Source: Rhizobium sullae (GTDB lineage: Bacteria > Pseudomonadota > Alphaproteobacteria > Rhizobiales > Rhizobiaceae). From it: a stretch of DNA of 64,000 nucleotides. The DNA lies in the NCBI RefSeq assembly GCF_025200715.1, contig NZ_CP104143.1, positions 2,769,501 to 2,833,500 of the forward strand, given 5' to 3'. This document shows, one piece after another, positions 25,922 to 34,470 of the stretch (positions within the stretch are counted from its first letter, which is position 1; each line of letters starts with the position of its first letter). The notes beneath the pieces are model-generated. The model was not told the DNA's origin and did no database searches. It was given only the letters and a program-made list of their open reading frames with translations. The translations under genes were made by a program, and so were the position numbers.

Positions 25922-26595
25922 TCATGCAGAACACCCCACGCTTTCGCAATCGCGCCGACGCGGGCAGAAAGCTCGCCGAAGCCATCGGCTCACGAAGCGA
26001 TGACCCGGTTGTGCTCGGTCTACCGCGCGGCGGCGTTCCCGTCGCGTTCGAACTCGCGCGTTGCCTGCACGCACCCCTCGATATTCTGCTTGTCCGCAAG
26101 ATCGGGGCGCCCGGCTATCCGGAATACGCCATCGGCGCCGTAGTCGACGGACAGAATCCGCAACGCGTGATGAACGAAGATGTCTTCGCCTTTTGCGGTG
26201 CGTCGCTCGATTATTTCGAAAAGGAGGCAACTCGCCAGCTCGAAGAGATAGAGAGGCGCCGGAAAATCTATCTCGGCGATCGCCCTCCGACTGACCTTGC
26301 GAACCGGAGCGTCATTCTCGTCGACGATGGTATCGCCACGGGCGCATCGGTGAAGGTCGCATTAAAGGCACTGCGACAAGCGGAGGCAGGCCATGTCACG
26401 CTTGCAGTTCCGGTCGCACCGTGGATGGTAATCGAGGAGCTGAAAGCGGAAGTCGATGAAGTCTTCTGCCTGTCCGCACCTGAGGACCTGCAGGCAGTCA
26501 GCCTTCACTACGACCATTTCGACCAGACCAGCGATAGTGAAGTCACCGCGCTGCTTGCGGCGGCGGCCGAATACGGTGACGTCCCGAAAAGCTGA
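25918..26595 (+). CDS. Phosphoribosyltransferase-family protein
   Basis: This protein of about 225 residues has a type I PRTase fold. VLGLPRGGVPVAFELA is the N-terminal core, and LVDDGIATGASV near residues 135-146 is the PRPP-binding loop. The base or acceptor is unknown. Such genes are often paired with erythromycin-esterase-like genes in stress clusters. The start may be the GTG at 25918, which overlaps the previous stop, or the ATG at 25924; both give nearly the same protein. Confidence 0.8.
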   Translation: MIMQNTPRFRNRADAGRKLAEAIGSRSDDPVVLGLPRGGVPVAFELARCLHAPLDILLVRKIGAPGYPEYAIGAVVDGQNPQRVMNEDVFAFCGASLDYFEKEATRQLEEIERRRKIYLGDRPPTDLANRSVILVDDGIATGASVKVALKALRQAEAGHVTLAVPVAPWMVIEELKAEVDEVFCLSAPEDLQAVSLHYDHFDQTSDSEVTALLAAAAEYGDVPKS

Positions 26596-26640
26596 GACGA
26601 TTCACCGCTTTCGCTTTGCTTGTTTCCTTCGCATTCCAGT

Positions 26641-27063
26641 TCAATGGTGCGGGTGCATGCACTGGCCGTGATCGGCAAGGACTTCTATGACCCGGCACTG
26701 ATCCACCCGGCCGTGGCCGCAGCCTTCAACCATGATCTCCAGCTCGGCTTTCAACGCCATCAGGCTGCGTATGCGCTGCTCGACCTCGATGAGCCTGGCT
26801 TTGGCGATCGCATCGGCCGAGGCGCAGGATTGATCGGGGTCGTCCTGCAGCGCCAGCAAGGTTCGGATGGAACCGACCTCGAAGCCGAGTTCGCGGGCAT
26901 GGCGGATGAAGGCAAGCCGACGGATATCGGCATGCTCATAGGAGCGCTGGTTGCCCTCGCTGCGGCTGGGTACCGCCAGCAGCCCGATGCTTTCGTAATA
27001 GCGGATCGTCGGAACCTTCACCCCGCTCTGGCGAGCCGCATCGCCGATCGTGATCTTTTTCAT
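26641..27063 (-). CDS. MerR-family metal-responsive regulator (CadR/PbrR-like)
   Basis: This 140-residue activator/repressor has a winged helix at the N-terminus (TIGDAARQSGVKVPTIRYYE), a dimer helix, and metal-binding Cys at C80, C115 and C123, plus a tail ending CMHPHH. The single Cys at 115, rather than the CC pair of ZntR, points to the Cd/Pb-type sensors. It is divergent from the P-type ATPase gene and would twist the over-long promoter spacer between them when metal is bound. The metal is inferred from Cys spacing. Confidence 0.88.
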   Translation of the reverse strand: MKKITIGDAARQSGVKVPTIRYYESIGLLAVPSRSEGNQRSYEHADIRRLAFIRHARELGFEVGSIRTLLALQDDPDQSCASADAIAKARLIEVEQRIRSLMALKAELEIMVEGCGHGRVDQCRVIEVLADHGQCMHPHH

Positions 27064-27073
27064 GATTTTCCTC

Positions 27074-27104
27074 TTGCACCTCTAGTCGCTAGAGCATGTA
27101 GGAA
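27074..27104 (+). promoter_or_regulatory. MerR-type promoter/operator of the metal ATPase gene
   Basis: TTGCAC (27074-27079) is the -35. A perfect dyad CTCTAG-TCG-CTAGAG (27080-27094) fills the spacer. TAGGAA (27099-27104) is a weak -10. The 19-bp spacer is the overlong spacing MerR regulators need. Transcription would start after the ATG at 27107, so that ATG is not the real start. Confidence 0.75.
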
Positions 27105-27133
27105 GAATGCTGCTGAAGAACAAGGAATCCGAA

Positions 27134-29323
27134 ATGGCTGAAGCGGCTCGGGCAAAATACAAAGTTGGCGGAATGGACTGCGCATCCTGCGCGGCAAAGA
27201 TCAACACGGCAGTCCGCCGTGTTGCCGGTGTCGAGGACGTCTCCGTCTCCGTGACCGCCGGCACGATGACCATCAGCCACGACGGGACCAGTGATCTGAC
27301 GGCGATCGAAAAAAAGGTAACCGGCCTCGGCTACTCAGTGGTGCCGATGACAGGGAAAGCGCCGGATCACGACCACGCAGCGCAAGACCATACCAGCCCT
27401 ACACATGTGCATCCTGAAAAGGAAGCCACAGAACCTCATAGCAGTGACCATGGACCAATGGGCGGCTTCTGGTGGCAAAGCAGGAAAGGACGGCTGACGA
27501 TCGCATCCGGTGCGGCTCTTGCCGCGGCTTATGCTGTGGGGCATCTGCTTCCGGCGATCGCCTCCTACGCCTTTATTGCAGCCGTGCTGATCGGTCTTGT
27601 GCCGATCGCCCGCCGCGCGATTACGGCTGCACTGTCCGGAACGCCGTTTTCGATCGAGATGCTGATGACGATCGCCGCAATCGGCGCCATCGTCATCGAC
27701 GCCGGAGAGGAGGCCGCGGCCGTCGTTTTCCTGTTTCTGGTCGGCGAACTGCTGGAAGGCGTGGCCGCCGGAAAGGCGCGGGCGAGCATTCAATCGCTGA
27801 CGACGCTCGTGCCAAAAAATGCCTTGCTGGAGCAAAACGGCGAGACGCGCGAAGTACTGGCGGAGACCCTCGCCGTTGGTTCCGTGATCCTCGTGCGCCC
27901 GGGTGACCGGATTTCCGCCGACGGCGTCATCATCTCGGGCGAAAGCGCAATCGACGAGGCGCCGGTGACAGGCGAAAGCGTTCCGGTGCGTAAAGGTACC
28001 GATGACACGGTCTTTGCCGGAACGGTGAACCGCGATGCGGCGCTCCGTGTCAAGGTAACCGCCGCAAGCGCCGACAACACGATCGCCCGCGTCATCAAAC
28101 TCGTCGAAGAAGCGCAGGAATCGAAAGCGCCGACCGAACGTTTCATCGACCGCTTCTCGCGCTACTACACGCCGGGCGTCGTCGCGGCTGCGGCATTTGT
28201 CGCGATCATCCCGCCGCTCCTTGCCGATGGCGCCTGGGACGAATGGATCTATAAGGGACTGGCGATCCTGCTGATCGGCTGCCCCTGTGCTCTGGTGATC
28301 TCGACGCCCGCTGCAATCGCCGCTTCGCTATCGGCAGGCGCCCGGCGTGGATTGCTGATGAAGGGTGGCGCGGTTCTGGAAACACTCGGCAAGATTACCG
28401 CCGTCGCGCTCGACAAGACCGGTACGCTGACCGAAGGCAAGCCGAAGGTGACCGACATCGTGCCCTTCGAATTGACGGCGGCCCAGGTGCTTTCGCGCAC
28501 CGCCGTCCTGGAAAGAAACTCCAGCCATCCTCTCGCATTGGCAATCCTCGATCGGGCAAAGAGCGACAAGGTACCCGTACCGCCTGCATTCGACGTGGAG
28601 GCCATTCCCGGCAAGGGCATGACCGGACGCGTCGGCGGCGAAAGGCTTGACCTTCTCTCTCCGTCTGCCGCCCGCGCGACGGGCGCGCTGACGGCGGAAC
28701 ACGAGGAATGCATCGCTGCATTGAACGAACAGGGCAAAAGCGTGTCAGTTCTCCTCGTCGACGGAAAAGCAGCTGGTCTCATCGCCATGCGCGACGAGCC
28801 GCGCCGAGATGCAAAGGTTGGTCTCAAGATGCTGACCGATGCCGGCGTCCGGATCGTCATGCTGACCGGCGACAACGAGCGCACGGCAAAGGCGATCGGC
28901 GAACAGCTTGCTATCGATGTCCGAGCCGAGCTCATGCCCGGAGACAAGCAGCGTATCGTCGGCGAGCTGAAGCGCGAAGGCTTCGTCGTCGCCAAGGTCG
29001 GCGACGGCATCAATGACGCCCCTGCCCTGGCGGCCGCAGACGTCGGCATCGCCATGGGCGGCGGAACGGACGTGGCGCTGGAGGCTGCCGATGCGGCGGT
29101 CCTGCATGGACGCGTCGGCGACGTGGCGGCGATGATCGAGCTTTCCAAGCGGACAATGCGCAACATCTTCGAAAACATTGCCATCGCGCTCGGCCTGAAG
29201 GCGGTCTTCCTCGTCACGACCGTCATCGGCCTCACAGGCCTCTGGCCCGCGATCCTCGCCGACACGGGCGCCACTGTGCTGGTGACTATGAATGCGCTGC
29301 GTTTGCTGCGGCCCGTACGATAG
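27134..29323 (+). CDS. Heavy-metal P-type ATPase (Zn/Cd/Pb exporter)
   Basis: This 729-residue exporter has an N-terminal metal-binding domain with GGMDCASC (residues about 12-19), then a His-rich linker around residues 70-105 and about eight TM helices. The metal-path motif is CPCALV, the phosphorylated Asp is in DKTGTLTEG, the nucleotide domain has SSHPLA, and the hinge is GDGINDAPA. I chose the ATG at 27134 because AAGGAA lies 6 bases upstream and the ATG at 27107 would be ahead of the transcript start. It pairs with the divergent MerR regulator. Confidence 0.93.
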   Translation: MAEAARAKYKVGGMDCASCAAKINTAVRRVAGVEDVSVSVTAGTMTISHDGTSDLTAIEKKVTGLGYSVVPMTGKAPDHDHAAQDHTSPTHVHPEKEATEPHSSDHGPMGGFWWQSRKGRLTIASGAALAAAYAVGHLLPAIASYAFIAAVLIGLVPIARRAITAALSGTPFSIEMLMTIAAIGAIVIDAGEEAAAVVFLFLVGELLEGVAAGKARASIQSLTTLVPKNALLEQNGETREVLAETLAVGSVILVRPGDRISADGVIISGESAIDEAPVTGESVPVRKGTDDTVFAGTVNRDAALRVKVTAASADNTIARVIKLVEEAQESKAPTERFIDRFSRYYTPGVVAAAAFVAIIPPLLADGAWDEWIYKGLAILLIGCPCALVISTPAAIAASLSAGARRGLLMKGGAVLETLGKITAVALDKTGTLTEGKPKVTDIVPFELTAAQVLSRTAVLERNSSHPLALAILDRAKSDKVPVPPAFDVEAIPGKGMTGRVGGERLDLLSPSAARATGALTAEHEECIAALNEQGKSVSVLLVDGKAAGLIAMRDEPRRDAKVGLKMLTDAGVRIVMLTGDNERTAKAIGEQLAIDVRAELMPGDKQRIVGELKREGFVVAKVGDGINDAPALAAADVGIAMGGGTDVALEAADAAVLHGRVGDVAAMIELSKRTMRNIFENIAIALGLKAVFLVTTVIGLTGLWPAILADTGATVLVTMNALRLLRPVR

Positions 29324-29447
29324 CGCAGCCAACCACAGCTTGTGATGAATTTTCGATGACACGGGAACCATATCGCGGTCCGCGCATTCCCGAGTCCGGC
29401 TGCATTTGTCGAATGCAGGTCTGGGCAAATCTCAACGGGAGGACATC

Positions 29448-29948
29448 ATGGACCGCAGAAATCTTACGGCATTGCTCGGCATCCTTGCCGTCGTCGGCTA
29501 CCAGAACCGCGACAAGATTGCCGCAACGCTCCGGGAGATGACACAGGACGGCGCACAACCGCAGCCAGTTGGCACGGAAACTGCCGGAACATCTTCGCAG
29601 TCTTCTGGCGAAGGCTTGGGCGGACTCCTCGGCGGCCTTGGTGACCTCGTCAAGGGCGGCTCCGCCGGCGGTGTCCTGAGCGGCGGCCTTGGCGGCTTGC
29701 TCGATCAGTTCACCAAGAATGGCTATGGCGATACGGCGGATTCATGGGTATCGCCCGGCGCGAACAGGCCGATCGACGACCGCCAGCTCTCGCAGGCGCT
29801 CGGCCCGGACGTGATCGGGGAACTCACCTCGAAGACGGGCTTGAGCGAGGACGAGATTCTGAGACGCCTTTCGAAAGACCTACCAAAGGCCGTCGACGAC
29901 CTGACACCACAAGGTCAGATTCCGAACAGCGCCAACTTTTCGATCTGA
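29448..29948 (+). CDS. YidB/DUF937-like protein
   Basis: This 166-residue protein has a Gly-rich middle (GLGGLLGGLGDLVKGGSAGG) and a C-terminal helical domain with WVSPGANRPIDDRQLSQALG and TGLSEDEILRRLSKDL, the usual YidB pattern. Its function is unknown in all species. The N-terminus may be a membrane-associated helix. GGGAGG lies 5 bases before this ATG; the start 42 bases earlier has no ribosome site. A terminator follows. Confidence 0.8.
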   Translation: MDRRNLTALLGILAVVGYQNRDKIAATLREMTQDGAQPQPVGTETAGTSSQSSGEGLGGLLGGLGDLVKGGSAGGVLSGGLGGLLDQFTKNGYGDTADSWVSPGANRPIDDRQLSQALGPDVIGELTSKTGLSEDEILRRLSKDLPKAVDDLTPQGQIPNSANFSI

Positions 29949-29980
29949 TTGCTGTCCGATTCCAGCCATTTAAAAACTTT

Positions 29981-30006
29981 GCCCGGCGCAGTCCCCTGCG
30001 CCGGGC
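29981..30006. terminator. Bidirectional terminator between yidB-like gene and serA
   Basis: There is a perfect 11-bp stem (29981-29991 with 29996-30006) with a 4-base loop in the gap between convergent genes. On the - strand it is followed by AAAGTTTTT. Confidence 0.75.
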
Positions 30007-30033
30007 TTCGGTATTCTTTCTTGGGAGGAAATT

Positions 30034-31629
30034 TCAGTCGACCGGAAAGACCAGATGCTTCGCCTGGCGGATTGCCGGGTGAGCTGTCAGTTTGGCGAGA
30101 ACGTCGTCGCCGATCGGGCCGTCGACGTAAAGGAGCGCGATCGCATCACCACCCTGCTTGTCGCGGCCGAGCTGGAAGTTGGCGATGTTGACGCCTGCTT
30201 CCCCGAGCGTCGTGCCGATGAAGCCGATCATCCCGGGAACGTCGGTGTTTGCAATGTAGACCATATGACTGCCGACATCGGCGTCGAGATTGATGCCCTT
30301 GATCTGGATGAAGCGCGGCTTGCCGTCCGAGAACACGGTGCCGGCGATCGCGCGCGTCATGCTCTCTGTAGTCACCGTGAGCTTGATGTAGCCGTCGAAG
30401 ACACCGGTCTTGTCGCGCTTGACCTCGGAGAGCACGATGCCCTTTTCCTTGATCATGATCGGTGCCGAAACCATGTTGACGTCGGCAACCTGCGTGCGGA
30501 TCAGACCGGCCAGCAGCGCGCTCGTCAACGCCCGGGTATTCATGTTCGCCGTGGCGCCGTCGTAGAGGATCTCGATTTCCTTGATCGGTTCATCGGTAAC
30601 CTGGCCGACGAAAGCGCCGAGAACGTCGGCGAGCTTGATGAACGGCTTCAGGATCGGTGCCTCTTCAGCCGTAATCGACGGCATGTTGATAGCGTTGGAA
30701 ACCGCTCCCTTGATCAGATAGTCCGCCATCTGCTCGGCAACCTGCAGGGCGACGTTTTCCTGCGCTTCGGTGGTCGATGCGCCGAGATGCGGCGTGCAGA
30801 CGACGTTCGGCAGGCCGAAGAGCGGGCTTTCCTTGGCAGGCTCGACTTCGAAGACGTCGAAGGCCGCACCCGCGACATGGCCGGCCTTGATCGCTTCGGC
30901 AAGTGCTGCCTCGTCGACGAGGCCGCCGCGGGCGCAGTTGATGATGCGCACGCCGGGTTTGGTCTTGGCGAGGTTTTCAGCACCAAGGATACCGCGCGTC
31001 TTGTCGGTCATCGGCACGTGCAGCGTGATGAAATCCGCCTTGGCGAGCAGTTCGTCCAGCTCGACCTTGACAACGCCCATCTCCTCGGCGCGCTCCTTGG
31101 AGAGAAACGGGTCATAGGCGAGGACGTGCATCTTCAGACCGATGGCGCGGGCACAGACGATCGAGCCGATATTGCCGGCGCCGATGACGCCGAGCGTCTT
31201 GCCGGTGATTTCGACACCCATGAATTTCGACTTCTCCCACTTACCGGCCTGCGTCGAAGCATCGGCCTGCGGCAGCTGGCGAGCAACTGCAAACATTAGG
31301 GCGATCGCGTGCTCGGCGGTCGTGATCGAGTTGCCGAAGGGGGTATTCATGACGATGATGCCGCGGCGCGAGGCAGCCGGGATGTCGACGTTGTCGACCC
31401 CGATGCCGGCACGACCTATGACCTTGAGGTTGGTCGCGGCAGCGATCAGCTTTTCCGTCGCCTTCGTGGCCGAGCGGATGGCAAGGCCATCATAGTTGCC
31501 GATGATTTCGGCGAGCTTGTCCTTATCCTTGCCGAGCTGCGGCTGGAAATCGACTTCGACGCCGCGATCGCGGAAAATCTGGACGGCGGTTTCCGACAAT
31601 TCGTCGGATACGAGAACGCGAGGTGCCAT
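30034..31629 (-). CDS. serA: D-3-phosphoglycerate dehydrogenase SerA
   Basis: This 531-residue long-form enzyme does the first step of serine synthesis (3-phosphoglycerate to phosphohydroxypyruvate with NAD). The Rossmann motif LGVIGAGNIGSIV lies near residue 145, the catalytic region has RGGLVDEAAL, and the C-terminal part holds an intervening domain and an ACT domain (VPGMIGFIGTTLGEAGVNI) for serine feedback. It lies just downstream of serC on the same strand. Confidence 0.96.
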   Translation of the reverse strand: MAPRVLVSDELSETAVQIFRDRGVEVDFQPQLGKDKDKLAEIIGNYDGLAIRSATKATEKLIAAATNLKVIGRAGIGVDNVDIPAASRRGIIVMNTPFGNSITTAEHAIALMFAVARQLPQADASTQAGKWEKSKFMGVEITGKTLGVIGAGNIGSIVCARAIGLKMHVLAYDPFLSKERAEEMGVVKVELDELLAKADFITLHVPMTDKTRGILGAENLAKTKPGVRIINCARGGLVDEAALAEAIKAGHVAGAAFDVFEVEPAKESPLFGLPNVVCTPHLGASTTEAQENVALQVAEQMADYLIKGAVSNAINMPSITAEEAPILKPFIKLADVLGAFVGQVTDEPIKEIEILYDGATANMNTRALTSALLAGLIRTQVADVNMVSAPIMIKEKGIVLSEVKRDKTGVFDGYIKLTVTTESMTRAIAGTVFSDGKPRFIQIKGINLDADVGSHMVYIANTDVPGMIGFIGTTLGEAGVNIANFQLGRDKQGGDAIALLYVDGPIGDDVLAKLTAHPAIRQAKHLVFPVD

Positions 31630-31677
31630 TGGGGGCTTCCTTCAAAAGTGTTCAGCGATGGTAAAATGGGAATGCGA

Positions 31678-31700
31678 GGCTCCGCTCAGTAAGCGGAGCC
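31678..31700 (-). terminator. Hairpin between serC and serA
   Basis: A 9-bp stem (31678-31686 with 31692-31700) with a 5-base loop lies 14 bases after serC. Only a loose T-rich stretch follows, so it may be a partial terminator that lowers serA expression relative to serC. Confidence 0.55.
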
Positions 31701-31713
31701 GGATGCGATCACG

Positions 31714-32892
31714 TCAGGCAGCAACCTGTGAAAGCGTCACCTTCTGCGTCTCGAAGGCCCAGGAAAGCCAAGGCATCAGCTTCTGCATGTCAGCGGTCTC
31801 GATCGTGGCGCCCGCCCAGATACGCAGACCGGACGGCGCGTCGCGATAATGGCCGATGTCATAAGCGACACCTTCCTTCTCGAGCAGCGAAACGATGCCC
31901 TTGGCGAAATTCGCCTGGCCGTCGGCATCGAGTGCCGCAACTTCCTTGTCGACGATCTTCAGGCAGACCGATGTGTTCGACGCCGTCTCCGGCTTCGCAG
32001 CCAGGTTGGCGATCCAATCGTTGGCGGCAACGAAATCGGCGATGACCTTGGCATTCGCGTCGGCTCTCGCCATCAGCGCCCTGAGGCCGCCGATCTGCTT
32101 TGCCCAGAGCAGCGCATCGAGGTAGTCCTCGACGCAGAGCATGGACGGCGTGTTGATGGTTTCGCCTTGGAAAATGCCTTCGGAGAGTTTGCCGCCCGAG
32201 GTCATGCGGAAGATTTTCGGCAGCGGCCAGGCCGGCGTATAGGTCAGTAGGCGTTCGACAGCACGCGGGGAAAGGATGATGACGCCATGTGCGCCCTCGC
32301 CGCCGAGAACTTTCTGCCAGGAGAAAGTGACGACATCGAGCTTGGCGAAATCGAGGTTCTGCGCGAAAGCGGCAGACGTCGCATCGCAGATCGTCAAGCC
32401 CTTGCGGTCGGGCGGGATGAAATCACCGTTCGGAACTCGGACGCCAGAAGTCGTACCGTTCCAGGTGAAGACCACGTCGCGGTCGAAATCGACGGTGGAG
32501 AGATCTGGAAGCTCGCCGTAACCGGCTTCGAGCCTTCGAACATCCTTGAGTTTCAATTGCTTGACGACATCGGTGACCCAACCTGCGCCGAAGCTTTCCC
32601 AGGCGAGCATATCGACGCCGCGCTCACCGAGCAGCGACCAGAGCGCCATTTCGACGGCGCCGGTGTCGGAAGCCGGGACTATGCCGATGCGATAGTCCGC
32701 CGGCACTTCCAGGATTTCGCGGGTAAGATCGATGGCCTGCTTCAGCTTCGTCTTGCCGACTTTCGCGCGGTGCGAACGGCCGAGAGCCGCGTCGGAAAGA
32801 GCATCGAGCGTCCAACCGGGGCGTTTCGAGCAGGGGCCAGACGAGAAATGAGTATTTTGCGGACGTACGTCCGGCTTCGCGGTCTTCGCCAT
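31714..32892 (-). CDS. serC: Phosphoserine aminotransferase SerC
   Basis: This 392-residue PLP enzyme does the second step of serine synthesis, moving an amino group from glutamate. The PLP lysine is in [16 protein letters not shown], and the N-terminus has [15 protein letters not shown]. It is of the long alphaproteobacterial form. A structured leader and a good promoter stand directly upstream. serA follows, so the two first steps of the pathway are together. Confidence 0.95.
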   Translation of the reverse strand: MAKTAKPDVRPQNTHFSSGPCSKRPGWTLDALSDAALGRSHRAKVGKTKLKQAIDLTREILEVPADYRIGIVPASDTGAVEMALWSLLGERGVDMLAWESFGAGWVTDVVKQLKLKDVRRLEAGYGELPDLSTVDFDRDVVFTWNGTTSGVRVPNGDFIPPDRKGLTICDATSAAFAQNLDFAKLDVVTFSWQKVLGGEGAHGVIILSPRAVERLLTYTPAWPLPKIFRMTSGGKLSEGIFQGETINTPSMLCVEDYLDALLWAKQIGGLRALMARADANAKVIADFVAANDWIANLAAKPETASNTSVCLKIVDKEVAALDADGQANFAKGIVSLLEKEGVAYDIGHYRDAPSGLRIWAGATIETADMQKLMPWLSWAFETQKVTLSQVAA

Positions 32893-32940
32893 GTGCTATC
32901 CTTCCAGATAGATAGCTCCTCGTTGGGGAGGAGTGTCCCG
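32893..32940 (-). ncRNA. serC leader RNA
   Basis: This is a short structured leader ending at the serC start. Stem 1 pairs CTCCTC with GAGGAG (32916-32933). Stem 2 pairs GCTATC with GATAGC (32895-32916), and its loop holds the ribosome site GGAAGG. The two stems share one base, so they may compete. The size, place and layout fit the serC leader motif known from alphaproteobacteria. The ligand is unknown. Confidence 0.6.
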
Positions 32941-32946
32941 CCGCCG

Positions 32947-32975
32947 TGGATATAGATGACGTTCGTTATAGTCAA
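32947..32975 (-). promoter_or_regulatory. serC promoter
   Basis: On the - strand TTGACT (32970-32975) is followed after 17 bases by TATCCA (32947-32952). The predicted transcript starts just before the leader hairpins, leaving an untranslated region of about 45-50 bases. Confidence 0.6.
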
Positions 32976-33032
32976 CGGGGAAGTGTCGCAGGCTGAGGAT
33001 TTTTTGACGCAGGCGCGATGGGGCAAAATGAA

Positions 33033-33056
33033 AAAGCCGCCCCAAAGGACGGCTTT
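33033..33056 (-). terminator. Terminator of the outer-membrane protein gene
   Basis: On the - strand a 10-bp stem (AAAGCCGTCC with GGGCGGCTTT, one G-T pair) is followed by a T run. It begins 18 bases after the stop at 33075. Confidence 0.8.
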
Positions 33057-33074
33057 CGGATTGCGGTATCAATC

Positions 33075-33911
33075 TTACTTGTAGACCGGCTGCTGCAGCG
33101 GAATTTCCGGCGGCGGCTCGTAGCTCGCCTGCTGGCATCCGCCGAAAAGGTAACGGGCGCCGACGCGGGCTTCGTGAACGTTGAAGCCCTTGTCGCGGCC
33201 CGGACCGCCGTTGCTCGCGTAGCCGAACATGCTGCCGCCATCCACATGCAGGAAGCGGTAGCCGATATCCGCCTTGACGTTGCAGGTCACGTCAATCGAA
33301 GCGCCGGCCATGAGCGCATAGCTGAAGCGCCAGCTGCCACGGCCGCCATGGGTTACTTCGCCATCGCAACCGCCGCCATCATCCTGGCAGGAAACATTGC
33401 TCAGGTTCTTCCATTTGACGTAGGAGCCGCCGATACCGCCACCGACATAAGGTGTAAAGACACCGTAGGTGCCGAGGTCGACATAAGCATTGGCCATCAG
33501 CGTCCAAGCCGTCAGAGAAGAGACGTCCCTTGAGGTGCAGGCTTCGAGCGGAAAGCCGCACTGGCCGACCGTCGAGCCGCGGAAATCAGCCTTGGTCAGA
33601 TAATCCAGCGTCAGATCCGTCCGGAAATAGTTGTTCACCTGGTAACCGACACCGCCGCCGACCGTCCAGGAGTCACGCAGCTCGGCGCTTTCGAAATCGA
33701 TCTCGTTGGCGTTGCTGCCCTGGAAGTAGCGGGCGCCGCGCAGGTCAGTGAAGCCGTAACCGACATCGCCGCGCAGATACCAGCCGGTCGATTCAGTCAC
33801 CGCGACTTCCGGCGGCATTTCCGGCACGGGCTCGATAGGAGCTAGATCGGCCGCAAGTGCATTTGATGTGACAAGCAATGCGGCAAAGATGCCGAACAAG
33901 CTTCTTTTCAT
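33075..33911 (-). CDS. Outer-membrane beta-barrel protein (Omp25/RopB-like)
   Basis: This 278-residue protein has a signal peptide (MKRSLFGIFAALLVTSNALA, cut near AADLA), a Pro-rich linker, and a barrel of about eight strands with GWYLRGDVGYGF at the start. The last strand is followed by a Pro-rich tail. Four paired Cys are present (QCGFPLEAC and SCQDDGGGC). The start at 33911 is chosen for the signal peptide; a longer frame to 33959 has no ribosome site. Such proteins shape envelope permeability in rhizobia. The exact role is unknown. Confidence 0.85.
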   Translation of the reverse strand: MKRSLFGIFAALLVTSNALAADLAPIEPVPEMPPEVAVTESTGWYLRGDVGYGFTDLRGARYFQGSNANEIDFESAELRDSWTVGGGVGYQVNNYFRTDLTLDYLTKADFRGSTVGQCGFPLEACTSRDVSSLTAWTLMANAYVDLGTYGVFTPYVGGGIGGSYVKWKNLSNVSCQDDGGGCDGEVTHGGRGSWRFSYALMAGASIDVTCNVKADIGYRFLHVDGGSMFGYASNGGPGRDKGFNVHEARVGARYLFGGCQQASYEPPPEIPLQQPVYK

Positions 33912-34129
33912 GATCCACTCCAGAATCCAGTTGCATTGGCAGAGCGGACTCCCTGCCAACCTGATACGCTTTGCATGGATAATGAATCGGAAACGTTAAA
34001 AGCTGCTTAACCCTAAACATTAACTACATATTTTACCAAAGAACATGGCTGTGGAGCCCATTGAATTTAAGGGGACCAAGCTGTAGCCGAACAATTCTTT
34101 GATTATCTAAAATTCAACAGGCAGCTATG

Positions 34130-34462
34130 TTAGAGACCGACGCTGGAGAAGGTCAACCGCGTGAAGATCGTGTAGTTCGACTCAGAAACCATCATCGCGA
34201 CGAAAACAAGTACCAGGACCGGCGGCAGGAGGATCGCGTAAACAAGCGCCAGCCGCTCCCAGGCCATGTGCATGAAAACGGCGACGATCAGGCCCGCCTT
34301 CAGCACCATGAAGAGCAAGATCAGGACCCATCGCGCATAGCCCTGGATTCCGAAATAATCGACGAGGTAGGAGAAGGTGCTGAGGACGAAGAGCAGCCCC
34401 CAAGCTAGGAGATAGAGCTTGACCGGGTGCTGCTGTCCGGAATGCGCTTGCGCCTGTGCCAT
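34130..34462 (-). CDS. Cytochrome c oxidase subunit IV-like protein
   Basis: This 110-residue protein has three hydrophobic helices (residues about 17-37, 45-65 and 75-93) and the pattern FMVLKAGLIVAVFMHM that marks prokaryotic oxidase subunit IV (COX4_pro). It is the last gene of the oxidase operon, 8 bases after coxP, with a GAGGA ribosome site. Its job is assembly or stability of the oxidase. Confidence 0.82.
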   Translation of the reverse strand: MAQAQAHSGQQHPVKLYLLAWGLLFVLSTFSYLVDYFGIQGYARWVLILLFMVLKAGLIVAVFMHMAWERLALVYAILLPPVLVLVFVAMMVSESNYTIFTRLTFSSVGL

Positions 34463-34470
34463 GGCTGTCC

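Noticed and set aside
29364..29388. EcfG-type promoter before the YidB-like gene
   Set aside because: GGAAC is present, but the second element reads CATT instead of CGTT at the right distance; it is too weak to claim.
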